From assembly GCF_900114375.1 (NCBI RefSeq), contig NZ_FOSV01000003.1:239724-303723 (forward strand): a stretch of 64,000 bases of DNA, given 5' to 3'. This document shows positions 45,529 to 54,406 of this stretch, one piece after another. Every line of letters starts with the position of its first letter. Position 1 is the first letter of the stretch. Source of the stretch: Methylorubrum salsuginis. Its GTDB lineage: Bacteria > Pseudomonadota > Alphaproteobacteria > Rhizobiales > Beijerinckiaceae. The notes beneath the pieces were generated by a model that made no database searches, had not been told where the DNA came from, and worked only from the letters and a program-made list of their open reading frames with translations. The translations under genes and the position numbers were made by a program.

Positions 45529-46449
45529 ATGCTCGACGCCAACCCCGCCGGTGCCCCTGCCGGTGCTTCCGCCGCCGCCGGCCTGATCAAGGACACCACC
45601 ACGGCAGGGTTCCGGCAGGACGTCATCGCCGAGTCGATGAACCAGCCGGTCATCGTCGATTTCTGGGCGCCCTGGTGCGGCCCCTGCAAACAGCTCACGC
45701 CGGTCCTCGAGAAGGTGGTGAACGCGGCCGGCGGCCGGGTGAAGCTCGCCAAGCTCAACATCGACGAGCATCCGGGCGTGTGGCAGCAGATCGGCCAACA
45801 GCTCGGGCTGCAATCGATCCCCGCCGTGATCGCCATCGACCGCGGGCGGCCGGTCGACGCCTTCATGGGCGCGGTGCCGGAATCCGAGGTGCGCGCCTTC
45901 GTCGATCGCCTCGCCGGCCCGTCCGAGATCGACCAGATCCTCGAAGAGGCCGCCGCCGTGGCGTCCGCCGGTGACCTCGCCTCGGCCTCCGAGCTCTACG
46001 CCGCCGTGCTGCGCGAGGAGCCCGACAACCTCAAGGCCATTGCCGGGCTCGCCAAGACCCAGCTCGAACTCGGCGAGGCCGATAACGCGCGCCAAGTCCT
46101 GGCGATGGTGCCCGCCGACAAGGCCGACGACCCGTTGCTCGCCGGCGTGCGCGCCGCCCTCGAACTCGCCGACCAGGCCGAGAGCCTGGGCGACCTCGCC
46201 GGGCTGCAAAAGAGGATCGAGGCCGACGCCAACGATTTCCAGGCCCGGTTCGATCTCGCGCTCGGCCTCAACGCCGCGGGCAAGCGCGACGAGGCGGTGG
46301 ACCAGCTCGTCGCCATCGCCCGGGCCGACCGGACGTGGAACGAGGACGCCGCCCGCAAGCAGTTGCTCCAGTTCTTCGAGGCCTGGGGCCTGATGGACCC
46401 GGCCGCGATCCGCGGACGCCGCCAGCTCTCGACGATCCTGTTCTCGTGA
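45529..46449 (+). CDS. cnoX: Thioredoxin-TPR protein, CnoX/YbbN type
   Basis: A 306-residue protein. After a short Ala/Pro N-tail, a thioredoxin domain (residues ~20-125) carries the active site WAPWCGPCKQLTPVLEKV (CxxC) and the cis-Pro in QSIPAVIAI. The C-terminal half is TPR-like helices (ASELYAAVLREEPDNLKAIA, RFDLALGLNAAGKRDEAVDQ). E. coli CnoX has SxxC and is a hypochlorite-activated holdase that hands substrates to GroEL; alphaproteobacterial members keep CxxC and can also reduce disulfides. Start ATG beginning LDANPAG. It is followed after 37 bases by the Lon-N gene. Confidence 0.88.
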   Translation: MLDANPAGAPAGASAAAGLIKDTTTAGFRQDVIAESMNQPVIVDFWAPWCGPCKQLTPVLEKVVNAAGGRVKLAKLNIDEHPGVWQQIGQQLGLQSIPAVIAIDRGRPVDAFMGAVPESEVRAFVDRLAGPSEIDQILEEAAAVASAGDLASASELYAAVLREEPDNLKAIAGLAKTQLELGEADNARQVLAMVPADKADDPLLAGVRAALELADQAESLGDLAGLQKRIEADANDFQARFDLALGLNAAGKRDEAVDQLVAIARADRTWNEDAARKQLLQFFEAWGLMDPAAIRGRRQLSTILFS

Positions 46450-46486
46450 CCGCGCGACGCCCCACCGGCTCGCAGGGGAGACGCGC

Positions 46487-47161
46487 ATGAGCACGCAGAC
46501 GAGCAATCTCAAGTCTCCGGCGGATTGCCCGGCCGTGATCCCGGTCTTTCCGCTACCAGGGGCCCTGCTGCTGCCGCGGGGGCAGATGCCGCTCAACATC
46601 TTCGAGCCGCGCTACCTCGCGATGATCGACGACGCGCTGCGCACCGACCGGATCATCGGCATGATCCAGCCGGACCCGGAGGGCGGCGGCGCGGCCGCCG
46701 CTCCGAAACTCTACCGGGTCGGCTGCGCCGGCCGGATCAGCCAGTTCGCGGAGACCGGCGACGGGCGCTACCTGATCTCGCTCACCGGGGTCAGCCGCTT
46801 CCGGGTCGAGAGCGAACTCGCCACCACCACGGCCTACCGCCGCTGCCACGTCTCCTACGACGCCTTCGCCAGCGATTTCGAGCCGCGGGCCGGAGAGGAG
46901 GCGGTGGATCGCGCGGGCGTGCTGCAGGCCCTGCGCCGCTTCGTCGAGGCCAACGAGCTGCAGGTCGATTGGTCGGGGATCGAGGAGGCGCCCAACGAGG
47001 CGCTCGTCAACGCGCTCTGCATGATGAGCCCCTTCGGCGTGCGCGAGAAACAGGCGATGCTGGAAGCCGCCGATCTCAAGACCCGCGCCGAAGTGCTGGT
47101 CGCGGTGACCGAGATGGAGCTGATGCGCACCGGCGGCGGCCCGGAGCCGACCCTGCAATAG
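46487..47161 (+). CDS. Lon N-terminal-domain protein
   Basis: A 224-residue stand-alone LON substrate-binding domain: CPAVIPVFPLPGALLLPRGQ then MPLNIFEPRYLAMIDDALR at the N-terminus, FAETGDGRYLISLTGVSRFR, and a helical C-part (ALVNALCMMSPFGVREKQAM). There is no ATPase or protease domain. Such proteins occur widely next to thioredoxin/CnoX genes; the role is unproven. It lies in a likely operon cnoX, Lon-N, Trm112. Confidence 0.9.
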   Translation: MSTQTSNLKSPADCPAVIPVFPLPGALLLPRGQMPLNIFEPRYLAMIDDALRTDRIIGMIQPDPEGGGAAAAPKLYRVGCAGRISQFAETGDGRYLISLTGVSRFRVESELATTTAYRRCHVSYDAFASDFEPRAGEEAVDRAGVLQALRRFVEANELQVDWSGIEEAPNEALVNALCMMSPFGVREKQAMLEAADLKTRAEVLVAVTEMELMRTGGGPEPTLQ

Positions 47162-47229
47162 ATTCCGCGTGAGGCCCGGGCCGGTTCCGGCTATGGGGCA
47201 GGCACCGTATCGAGGACCCGGAACACACC

Positions 47230-47436
47230 ATGGCCGACAGCGCTGTCCCCCCCGTCGAGGCGACCCGGGTCGATCCCCGCCTGCTCGAACTCCTGGTCTG
47301 CCCGCTGACCAAGGAGCCGCTGGAATACGACGCGGCCCGCGAGGAGTTGATCAGCCGCTCGGCCAAGCTCGCCTACCCGATCCGCGACGGCATTCCGATC
47401 ATGCTGCCGGAAGAGGCGCGCTCGCTGACGGATTGA
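47230..47436 (+). CDS. Trm112-like protein
   Basis: 68 residues of the Trm112/UPF0434 family: [40 protein letters not shown]. It keeps only one Cys of the zinc-knuckle pattern, as in many bacterial members. Eukaryotic Trm112 stabilises methyltransferases; the bacterial role is less clear. Third gene after cnoX, 68 bases beyond the Lon-N gene. Confidence 0.88.
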   Translation: MADSAVPPVEATRVDPRLLELLVCPLTKEPLEYDAAREELISRSAKLAYPIRDGIPIMLPEEARSLTD

Positions 47437-47460
47437 TGCTCTTTGGAGGGCTGTCCGGCG

Positions 47461-48330
47461 TCATTTCATCGGCCAGTTGTCCCCCTTCGCCAGTCGCTGT
47501 GCGGAAAAGCCCCCGCCCGGAAACACCGCCGCCACGCCCGGCCGCTTCAGGCGGAGGTCCCAGACCCGAAGCTCGGCGTAGGACAGCTTCCAGCTCCGGC
47601 CGTCGCCGGAACGGGTGAGGAAGCAGCGCTCGAAGGCGAGCAACTGCGTCGGCATCGGCGGATGCGGGCCGGTTCCCGTGTCGATGTCGAGCGCGAGGCT
47701 GTCCTGCCGGCCGGCCTCGAAGGCGCGCAGGGCATCGAGCAGGGCGTCGTATTCGAGGCCATCGACGCAGAGCTGGAGGCAGACCCGTGGGGCGAAATCC
47801 GCCGCGGGATCGGGCCGCTGAGGACGCTCCAGCGTGAGCGAGAAGCGTCCGCCCTCGAAATCGGGGAGCGTCAGGATGTGGTCATCGGCCACGCCGTCCA
47901 GCGCGCGAAGGCGGTCCGGCTCGATCGGCGAGGGCGCGGCCTCGCGACCCTCGGTGCGGCCGTCGTTGCGGAAATGCACGAGCGGATTGACGCCCGCCGC
48001 GACCACATCGGGATAGCGGGCGAGGTAGAGGGCGGTGCTGAAGGCCGGGCTCGGATCGAGCCCCTTGGCGGCCCCCTCGCGCAGGTAGTGGCGCACGGGA
48101 TCGAGCCGCGTCGGCCCGCTCTGGCGACGGTAGAAGGCGGTGTCGAAATCCGCGTTCGGATTGCGGTCCTTCCGCGCGCCGAACCACACGTAATGCAGGA
48201 ACGGGTCGAGGCCGCTCCTGGCGACCCCCGGATTGCGGGCGCGGTAATAGGCTGCATCGAACAGGCGCGGCACCCGGCCGTGGAGGGCGCGGCGCAGCAG
48301 GCCGGAGGCGAGGGCGACGAGACGGCTCAT
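47461..48330 (-). CDS. Repeat-containing protein of a glycosyltransferase operon
   Basis: A 289-residue protein. The N-terminal ~130 residues hold three copies of a ~35-residue motif: FDAAYYRARNPGVARSGLDP with LHYVWFGARKDRNPN; FDTAFYRRQ with VRHYLREGAAKGLDPSP; FSTALYLARYPDVVAAGVNP with VHFRNDGRTEGRE. This YPDV..GvNPL.HF..GG.EGR pattern is known from proteins linked to surface-polysaccharide glycosyltransferases. The C-terminal half (LTLPDFEGGRFSLTLERPQR, ELRVWDLRLKRPGVAAVFPG) is an unrecognised domain. The start ATG overlaps the stop of the upstream glycosyltransferase gene (ATGA). No signal peptide or membrane helix. Function unknown, probably polysaccharide synthesis. Confidence 0.72.
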   Translation of the reverse strand: MSRLVALASGLLRRALHGRVPRLFDAAYYRARNPGVARSGLDPFLHYVWFGARKDRNPNADFDTAFYRRQSGPTRLDPVRHYLREGAAKGLDPSPAFSTALYLARYPDVVAAGVNPLVHFRNDGRTEGREAAPSPIEPDRLRALDGVADDHILTLPDFEGGRFSLTLERPQRPDPAADFAPRVCLQLCVDGLEYDALLDALRAFEAGRQDSLALDIDTGTGPHPPMPTQLLAFERCFLTRSGDGRSWKLSYAELRVWDLRLKRPGVAAVFPGGGFSAQRLAKGDNWPMK

Positions 48331-50399
48331 GCGACGGTCTGCGCCTCGCAGAGCGAGCGGATCGCATTGCGGAACGCCTGCGGGTCGCATTCCGCCCGGA
48401 TGCGGTCGAGGCCGTTCTGGCGCACACTCCGCCACAACCCGGCGTCCTCGTGCAGGCGGATCAGCGCCGCGGCGAAGGCTTCCGGGTCGCGCCAGTCGCG
48501 GGCGAGCAGGCCGGTGCCGTCGGGCCAGCCGAGTTGTTCGGACAGGATCGGCGTGGCGAGGCAGGGCAGGCCGTGGGCCACCGCCTCGTGGACCTTGTGC
48601 GGGATGCCGGCGGCGAAGCGGGTCGGCGCCAGGAACACGCGGGCGGCGTCGAGATGGGGCTCGGTGCGCGGCACGCGGCCGGTGATGCGGACGCCCTCGC
48701 GGCCGAAGCGATCTCGGATCGTGTCGGCGATTTCGCCGACGATCGTCAGCGTCGCCTCGGGCAAGGCGGCCCGCACCCGCAGCCAGACATGGCCGAAGAA
48801 CCAGTCGAGGGAATCGACGTTGGGCTGGCCCTCGCGGCCCAGCGCGCCGACGAAGACGAAGCCGGCGCGATCCGAAAAATCCGGGCTCGGCGCCTCCGGC
48901 AGCGCCAGCGCGTGGCCGAGGACCGCGACGGTGCAGGCCGCGTAGCGCGCCAGCACCCGGGCCTCGGCGTGCGAGACGCAGACCACCGCGTCGGCGAGCC
49001 CGAAGCGGCGCGCCTCGCGCTCGGCCTGCCACGCGAGGTCGGCGGCGACCGCGCTGCCGCCGGTCGCGGCCTCGGTCACGAAATCGCGTAACGAGAACAG
49101 GGCTTCCGAATCGAAGATCACCCGAGACCGCACGAAGCCGCGCGGGTCGAGGCCCAGCGCATCGAGCGCCTGGAGCACGAACAGGATGTTGTGCGGGCGG
49201 CTGACCCAGAGCACGTCGTAATGGTCGCGCCGCTCCTGGATCAGCCGGGCGAAGCCCTCGTCGCCGGTGGCGTGACAAATCTCGATGCGCTCGTCGAGGT
49301 CGCGGTAGCGCTGCGCCTCCTCGGCATCCGCCCCGTAATTGGGGAAGAAGGTCACGGCGAAGCTGAGTTCCGCCATGGCGTTGAGGATGGCGTTGGCCCG
49401 GGGCAGGCCGGCGCCGAGATCGAGATGGGGCACCCGGTCGTCGACGTAGAGCACCCGTAACCGCCACGGATCATGATCGAGGCTGGCGCCCGCCCGCGGC
49501 TGCGGCCCCTGCGCGAACAGGTTTTCGCGGTGGCGGTCGAGGAAGCGGGCGCGGTTGCGGTCGAGCAGCGCCTCCACCTCCTCGCGCTTGGCGCTGGTGG
49601 CGTTCTCGTAGTGGATCGCGGTGGCCCGCGGCTGCACCAGCACCCGCCGCCCGGCCTGATGGCAGCGCAGGCAGAGGTCGGTGTCCTCGTAATAGGCCGG
49701 GGCGAAGAGCGGATCGAACCCGCCGAGCGTTTCGAACAGGGCGCGCTCGATCATCAGCACCGCGCCCGAGACGTAGCCGACATCACGAGTCGCGGCATGT
49801 TCGGGGGTGAGCGGATCGAGATTACCCCGTCCGTGCGGATGGGTGAGGCCGGCATCGTCGCGAAAGCCCGCACCGGATTCTTGCAGATAGCCGCCGGGGA
49901 AGACGAGGCGGGCGCCGACGATGCCGATGTCGGCGTGATCGCGAAACGCCGCCACCATGGCGGCCATGGCGCCGGGCATCAGATCGACATCGGGGTTGAG
50001 GAACAGCAGGAAGCGCCCCCGCGCCCGCTCGGCCCCCGCATTGCAGGCCGGGCCGAAGCCGGTGTTTTCGGCGTTCTCGATCCGCGTCACGCCGTCGAGG
50101 TGGGGATAGAGGCTGCGGGTTTCCGGCGACGAGGCGTTGTCGACGAGGATGACCTCGAACCGCACGCCCGCAAGCGCCTGTTGCGCACAGAGCCGGTAGA
50201 GCGTGAGCGCCAGGAGATGGCGGGCGTCGCGCGCGACGATCACCACCGACACGTCCGGCTCGGGCTCGGGCCGGAAGGCGAGGCGCACGCCGTTGCGGTG
50301 GATCGCCTCCCAGATCAGCGCGGCCTCGACCAGGGCGGCACGGCGGCCGATGCCGGGATCGACGGTATCGAGGCGGGGGATGGCGGGCGCGTCGCTCAC
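48327..50399 (-). CDS. Two-domain glycosyltransferase (GT2 then GT4-like)
   Basis: A 690-residue cytoplasmic protein. Residues ~50-330 are a GT2 domain: VSVVIVARDARHLLALTL, VILVDNASSPETRSLYP, NTGFGPACNAGAERARG, the nucleotide-sugar metal motif FLNPDVDLMPG, and FAPAYYEDTDLCLRCHQAG. Residues ~380-690 look like a GT4-type fold (VSRPHNILFVLQALD, ESLGREGQPNVDSLDWFFG-like core, RFAAGIPHKVHEAVAHGLPC). So it could add two different sugars. It starts at GTG overlapping the upstream glycosyltransferase stop (GTGA) and overlaps the downstream repeat protein by four bases: a coupled three-gene unit. Confidence 0.88.
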   Translation of the reverse strand: MSDAPAIPRLDTVDPGIGRRAALVEAALIWEAIHRNGVRLAFRPEPEPDVSVVIVARDARHLLALTLYRLCAQQALAGVRFEVILVDNASSPETRSLYPHLDGVTRIENAENTGFGPACNAGAERARGRFLLFLNPDVDLMPGAMAAMVAAFRDHADIGIVGARLVFPGGYLQESGAGFRDDAGLTHPHGRGNLDPLTPEHAATRDVGYVSGAVLMIERALFETLGGFDPLFAPAYYEDTDLCLRCHQAGRRVLVQPRATAIHYENATSAKREEVEALLDRNRARFLDRHRENLFAQGPQPRAGASLDHDPWRLRVLYVDDRVPHLDLGAGLPRANAILNAMAELSFAVTFFPNYGADAEEAQRYRDLDERIEICHATGDEGFARLIQERRDHYDVLWVSRPHNILFVLQALDALGLDPRGFVRSRVIFDSEALFSLRDFVTEAATGGSAVAADLAWQAEREARRFGLADAVVCVSHAEARVLARYAACTVAVLGHALALPEAPSPDFSDRAGFVFVGALGREGQPNVDSLDWFFGHVWLRVRAALPEATLTIVGEIADTIRDRFGREGVRITGRVPRTEPHLDAARVFLAPTRFAAGIPHKVHEAVAHGLPCLATPILSEQLGWPDGTGLLARDWRDPEAFAAALIRLHEDAGLWRSVRQNGLDRIRAECDPQAFRNAIRSLCEAQTVA

Positions 50400-52300
50400 G
50401 ACACCTCCAGGGTGATGCGGCCGATGCCGTCATCGGTGAGCAGGAGGAGACAGCGGGCTGTCGCGGGGGGCTCGGCCTCGCCGCGAAGGCTCAGGCTCAC
50501 CGGGATCGGCGCGGGCAGGCGGCCGGTGCGGTCGGCGTAGGAGCCGGGCGGGCGGATCTGCAGCGGCGTGACGCGCTCCAGGCGCCGTTCGGCCGCGGCA
50601 TCCTCGCCGATCAGGAAGGCGGCGGTGGGGTGTGTGCCGGAGGCCAGCACGCCGGGCAGCAGGGTCGCGAGTTCGATCCGGTCGCCAGCCCGGCCGACGA
50701 TCCGGCCCGCCGCCTCCCAATCCGCCACCATGTCGGCAAATGCCAGGGCCAAGGCCGTGCGCGCCGCAGGGGGCAGCGCGCGGGTGCGTACCCATTCGGG
50801 CGAGAGCGCGACGTCGAGGGCGCCGAGCCGGGGCACTGGCCCATCCGCGTCGGACACGCGCGCGAACCAGCGCCGCCGCTCGGGGGCGTAGGACGCGGCG
50901 GTTCCGCCACCGGGCCGGCGCTCGGTGGCGACGAGGGCGCCGAGATCGGGGTCGGTCGTGAGAAGGGAGCGGGGGGAATGCTCGGCGGTGATCGTGAGGC
51001 CGCCGCCGGTGAGGACGACGTTTTCGGGCGAGGCGGACGCATCGTGCGCATCTCCTCTCCCCGTACGCGCGGAGAGGACTTCGGCGACCCCGTCGTCGCG
51101 ACCCTGTCCCCGCGTGCGGGGCGAGGGGGTTGATCGGGCCTCTTCGTGCGAACGCAGTAGCCCGATCAGTTCGGCCTCTGCCGCTTCCGCCACCGCCGCG
51201 TAGCGCGCGAACAGCCGCTCGCTCGCCGCCGTCAGCTCCGCCAGCGCCACGCGATCCTCCAGCACCGCCAACACCGCCGCCTTCACGGCGTCGGCGTCGC
51301 GGCAGCGATGGGCAGGATGGTCCGGCTCGAAGCCTTCGAGGCCGATCTCAGTGCCGATCACCGGGCGCCCGTAGGAGAGCGCCTCGCCGACCTTCATCTT
51401 CAGCCCCGAGCCCATTAGCATCGGCGCCACGACGAGATCGGCCTGCGTGTAGAAATCCGCCAGCCGGTCGAGATAGCCGAGCAGCCGCACGCCCGGCCCC
51501 TCGATGCCGGCCAGAGAGCGGCAAATCTCGCCCGCGATGACGAGTTCGGGCCGCTCCGGCGTCCAGTCCGCGGCCCAGGCGCGGGCGAAGCGGCCGATGG
51601 AAAACAGGTTGGGATCGTTGCCGTGGCCGAGGAAGCCGAGGCGGGCGACCCGCTCCGGAACCGCGAACGGCCGTTGCGCGGGAAAGTGCGGCGGCAGCAG
51701 CAGGACGCGCGCGGACGCGATGTCGGTGAAGTGGCGCGCCTCCGCCGCCTGGATCGCCAGCACGATGTCGGCCCGGGTGAGGCCCACCGCCTCGCCGGCC
51801 GCGTCGGTGTAGAAGAAGTTCGGCTCGGCGCGGAACGGCCGGTACTGGGTCTGGCGGTCGGCGAAGCGGTCGTGGGTGTCGATCAGCCTCAGCACGCCCG
51901 GCGGCACCCGCTCCAGCGCCGCCGAGAGGAAGACGTAGTTGACCAGGACCGCACGGGTCTCGGGGTGTTGCGAACAATACCAGGCGACGAAATCGCCGGC
52001 CTCGGGTGGGCACCATTCGTCGATGCCGAAGCAGGGGGCGCGCGTCTTGAGCGGGATGATGCCCCGCGGCTCGATCAGGAAGACGTTCCGGAAGGTCTCC
52101 TGCATCGCCAGGAGATCGGTCGGCGGGTGCTGGCCGAAGCGGCGATAGACCTGATCCTCGTGGGCCAGATAGGCGAGATCGACGGCGAATCCGCCCCGCG
52201 CCAGCGCCTCGCAGGTGGCGACCAGCCGGCGGCGGTTGCCCGCGCTCGCGGGCGCGGCGGGCATCGGCGCGAGGACGAGGATGGCGGGTTCGTGCGCCAT
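50396..52300 (-). CDS. Glycosyltransferase with a repeat-derived linker and unknown C-terminal domain
   Basis: A 634-residue protein. The N-terminal ~380 residues are a GT4-like glycosyltransferase (ILVLAPMPAAPASAGNRRRL, IDTHDRFADRQTQYRPFRAE, RLGFLGHGNDPNLFSIGRF, GSGLKMKVGEALSYGRPVIG). A linker around residues 390-420 (STPSPRTRGQGRDDGV followed by AEVLSARTGRGD) is the translation of a palindromic intergenic-type repeat. The C-terminal ~200 residues (LTITAEHSPRSLLTTDPDLG, ERRRWFARVSDADGPVPRLG, LPPAARTALALAFADMVADW) match nothing I know. Its ATG shares one base with the stop of the upstream hypothetical gene (TGATG). Confidence 0.82.
   Translation of the reverse strand: MAHEPAILVLAPMPAAPASAGNRRRLVATCEALARGGFAVDLAYLAHEDQVYRRFGQHPPTDLLAMQETFRNVFLIEPRGIIPLKTRAPCFGIDEWCPPEAGDFVAWYCSQHPETRAVLVNYVFLSAALERVPPGVLRLIDTHDRFADRQTQYRPFRAEPNFFYTDAAGEAVGLTRADIVLAIQAAEARHFTDIASARVLLLPPHFPAQRPFAVPERVARLGFLGHGNDPNLFSIGRFARAWAADWTPERPELVIAGEICRSLAGIEGPGVRLLGYLDRLADFYTQADLVVAPMLMGSGLKMKVGEALSYGRPVIGTEIGLEGFEPDHPAHRCRDADAVKAAVLAVLEDRVALAELTAASERLFARYAAVAEAAEAELIGLLRSHEEARSTPSPRTRGQGRDDGVAEVLSARTGRGDAHDASASPENVVLTGGGLTITAEHSPRSLLTTDPDLGALVATERRPGGGTAASYAPERRRWFARVSDADGPVPRLGALDVALSPEWVRTRALPPAARTALALAFADMVADWEAAGRIVGRAGDRIELATLLPGVLASGTHPTAAFLIGEDAAAERRLERVTPLQIRPPGSYADRTGRLPAPIPVSLSLRGEAEPPATARCLLLLTDDGIGRITLEVS
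51054..51130. repeat. Palindromic repeat element inside a coding sequence
   Basis: Two adjacent hairpins: TCCTCTCC/GGAGAGGA (51054-51061, 51071-51078) and CCCCGC/GCGGGG (51108-51113, 51116-51121) inside CCCTGTCC...GGCGAGGG, joined by a GACCCCGTCGTCGCGACC stretch. This two-palindrome layout is the style of dispersed intergenic repeats in GC-rich alphaproteobacteria. Here it is translated in frame within the glycosyltransferase. Confidence 0.6.
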
Positions 52301-52995
52301 CAGGCGGCCCTGACATGGAGCGGCACGAAACCGTGGGCGTTGAGCGCCAAGCCGGCCCGCGCGCCCTCCGGCGGGGCGCCCCAGAGCGGTTCGAGGGTGA
52401 GGGCGATGCGGGCCCCGCCGGCGAAGCGGAGCCGCCCGGTCGCGATGCGGGCGCAAGCCCAGCCGGCAGCGGTGTGGACGAGCAGGGCGTGCGGGATCGC
52501 GGTGCCGGTGAGGAGATAGCCGGGCCCCTCGGGGATCAGCGCGGGCGCGTCGGCGGCGGGCATGAGGGTGGAAAGCGCCGGCTCGATCAGGGCGAACAGG
52601 CCGGCGAGCGCCGACACACCGGTCGGTCCGGCCGAGAGTAGGGCGCGGGCCAGCAGCAGGCGCTCGGCCTCGCTCAAGGCGTCGGAAGCGGGCTCGGGCC
52701 GGATCGGGATGTCGCGGAAATGGGTGGCGAGGGTGAGGTCGCCCTGCGGCGTGCCTTCGAGGGCAAGCAGGCAGACGGGGCCGCCCGCGTCGCCCTCTTC
52801 CAGGCCGGAGAAGGCCCAGGTGGCGAGCGTTACGCCCTCGGGCGCCGCGATGCCGAGGGGAATCGGCAGGGCAGGCGGCAGGGGGAAGCGCAGCAGGGCG
52901 GTGTTTCGAGAGCCGGCAAGGAGCCGGCCCGGCGTCGGATCGGGGCTCATGCGGCGCGCGGCGGTGCCGGACGAGGCGCCGTAGGCTGCCGACAT
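52300..52995 (-). CDS. Hypothetical protein preceding the glycosyltransferases
   Basis: A 231-residue protein, Ala/Pro/Leu-rich, with no membrane helix or signal peptide. Recognisable stretches, none diagnostic: LLAGSRNTALLRFPLPPALP, GDLTLATHFRDIPIRPEPAS, LSEAERLLLARALLSAGPTG, LIPEGPGYLLTGTAIPHALL. The stop overlaps the start of the downstream glycosyltransferase by one base (TGATG), so it belongs to that operon. A GTG 12 bases upstream is also a possible start. I cannot assign a function; an accessory role in glycan assembly is inferred only from the operon. Confidence 0.65.
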   Translation of the reverse strand: MSAAYGASSGTAARRMSPDPTPGRLLAGSRNTALLRFPLPPALPIPLGIAAPEGVTLATWAFSGLEEGDAGGPVCLLALEGTPQGDLTLATHFRDIPIRPEPASDALSEAERLLLARALLSAGPTGVSALAGLFALIEPALSTLMPAADAPALIPEGPGYLLTGTAIPHALLVHTAAGWACARIATGRLRFAGGARIALTLEPLWGAPPEGARAGLALNAHGFVPLHVRAA

Positions 52996-53014
52996 CGGGA
53001 CAGGCACGCCCCGA

Positions 53015-54406
53015 TCAGACCCGCGCGTCCGCGAGCGCCTGGAGGATGCGCGCCCAGGAGCGGGTGCCCTTGTGGAAGCTCGACAGCTCGTACTTCTCGT
53101 TGGGCGAGTGGATGCGGTCGTCGTCGAGGCCGAAGCCGATCAGCAGGGTGTCGAGGCCGAGGATGCGCTTGAAGTCGCCGACGATCGGAATCGATCCGCC
53201 CGCGCCGACCGCCACCGCCTCGCGGCCCCATTCCTCGGCGAGCGCCCGCTTGGCCGCGTCGAGCTGCGGCATGTCGTAGGGGAGCGCCACGGCGCGGGAG
53301 CCCTTGTAGCAGATCACCTCGACCGAGCAGTCGGCGGGCACGCGCGCGCGCACGAAGGCCTCGAAGGTCTGGGCGAGCTTTTCCGGGTCCTGATCGTCCA
53401 CGAGGCGGAACGAGACCTTGGCCGAGGCTTGGCTCGCGATGACCGTCTTGGTCCCCTCTCCCGTATAGCCGCCGATGATGCCGTTGACGTCGCAGGCCGG
53501 GCGCGACTGGATCAGCTCGATCGGCAGCCGCCCGCGCTCGCCCGCAGGTTCCTTGAGGCCGATGGGCCCCAGGAACTTTTCCGGGGTGAGGCCGAGGCCG
53601 CGCCACTGTTCCAGCAGCTCGGCCGGTGGCTCGCGCACACCCTCGTAGAAGCCCGGCAGCGTCACCCGGCCCTCGTCGTCGTGCAGAGCGGCGAGGATTT
53701 TCGAGAGCACGTGGATCGGGTTGGCCGCCGCCCCGCCGAAGAAGCCCGAATGCAGGTCGCGGTCGGCGCAGGTCACCTTGACCTCGAAATAAGCGAGCCC
53801 CCGCAGCGAGGTGGTGATCTGCGGGGTGTCGCGGTCCCACATGCCGGTGTCGCAGACCAACGCCACGTCGGCCTTGAGGCGCTCGCGGTTCTGCGCGACC
53901 CATTCGGGCAGCCCTTGCGACCCGTTCTCCTCCGCGCCCTCGACCAGGATGGTGACGCCGACCGGCAGGTCGCCGTTCATGGCCAGATGCGCCCGGCAGG
54001 CCTCGACGAAGGTCATCACCTGACCCTTGTCGTCCGACGCCCCCCGCGCGACGATTCTTTTTGATCCATTCTCCTCGGCGATCCGCGGCTCGAACGGGGG
54101 CGTCTGCCACAGGTTCAGCGGGTCCACCGGCTGCACGTCGTAATGGCCGTAGAACAGCACATGCGGGGCCCCCGGCTTGGGGCGATGCGCCAGCACGACC
54201 GGGTGCAGCGACGTCTCCTCCACGCTGGTCTCGAAGCCGAGCGCGGTCAGATTGCCTTCGAGCCACGCGGCCGCCGCGCGGCACTGTCCGGCATAGGCCG
54301 GATCGGTCGAGATCGATTCGATGCGCAGCCACGCGAACAGCCGCTCCAGCGCGCCGTCGAGGTCGCGGTCGATGTCGTTGAGGACGGGATCGAGCGTCGC
54401 GGACAT
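53015..54406 (-). CDS. M20-family metallopeptidase (dipeptidase)
   Basis: A 463-residue M20 zinc peptidase. Metal ligands and catalytic residues appear in order: VLFYGHYDVQPVDPLNLW (His, Asp), RGASDDKGQVMTFVEAC (bridging Asp), LVEGAEENGSQGLPEWV (catalytic Glu and ligand Glu), DTGMWDRD, the dimerisation-domain HSGFFGGAAANPIHVLSKIL, and near the end DDRIHSPNEKYELSSFHKGT (His). Typical substrates are dipeptides; specificity unknown. The downstream gene of the glycosyltransferase operon begins 19 bases later, so it may be cotranscribed. Confidence 0.92.
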   Translation of the reverse strand: MSATLDPVLNDIDRDLDGALERLFAWLRIESISTDPAYAGQCRAAAAWLEGNLTALGFETSVEETSLHPVVLAHRPKPGAPHVLFYGHYDVQPVDPLNLWQTPPFEPRIAEENGSKRIVARGASDDKGQVMTFVEACRAHLAMNGDLPVGVTILVEGAEENGSQGLPEWVAQNRERLKADVALVCDTGMWDRDTPQITTSLRGLAYFEVKVTCADRDLHSGFFGGAAANPIHVLSKILAALHDDEGRVTLPGFYEGVREPPAELLEQWRGLGLTPEKFLGPIGLKEPAGERGRLPIELIQSRPACDVNGIIGGYTGEGTKTVIASQASAKVSFRLVDDQDPEKLAQTFEAFVRARVPADCSVEVICYKGSRAVALPYDMPQLDAAKRALAEEWGREAVAVGAGGSIPIVGDFKRILGLDTLLIGFGLDDDRIHSPNEKYELSSFHKGTRSWARILQALADARV

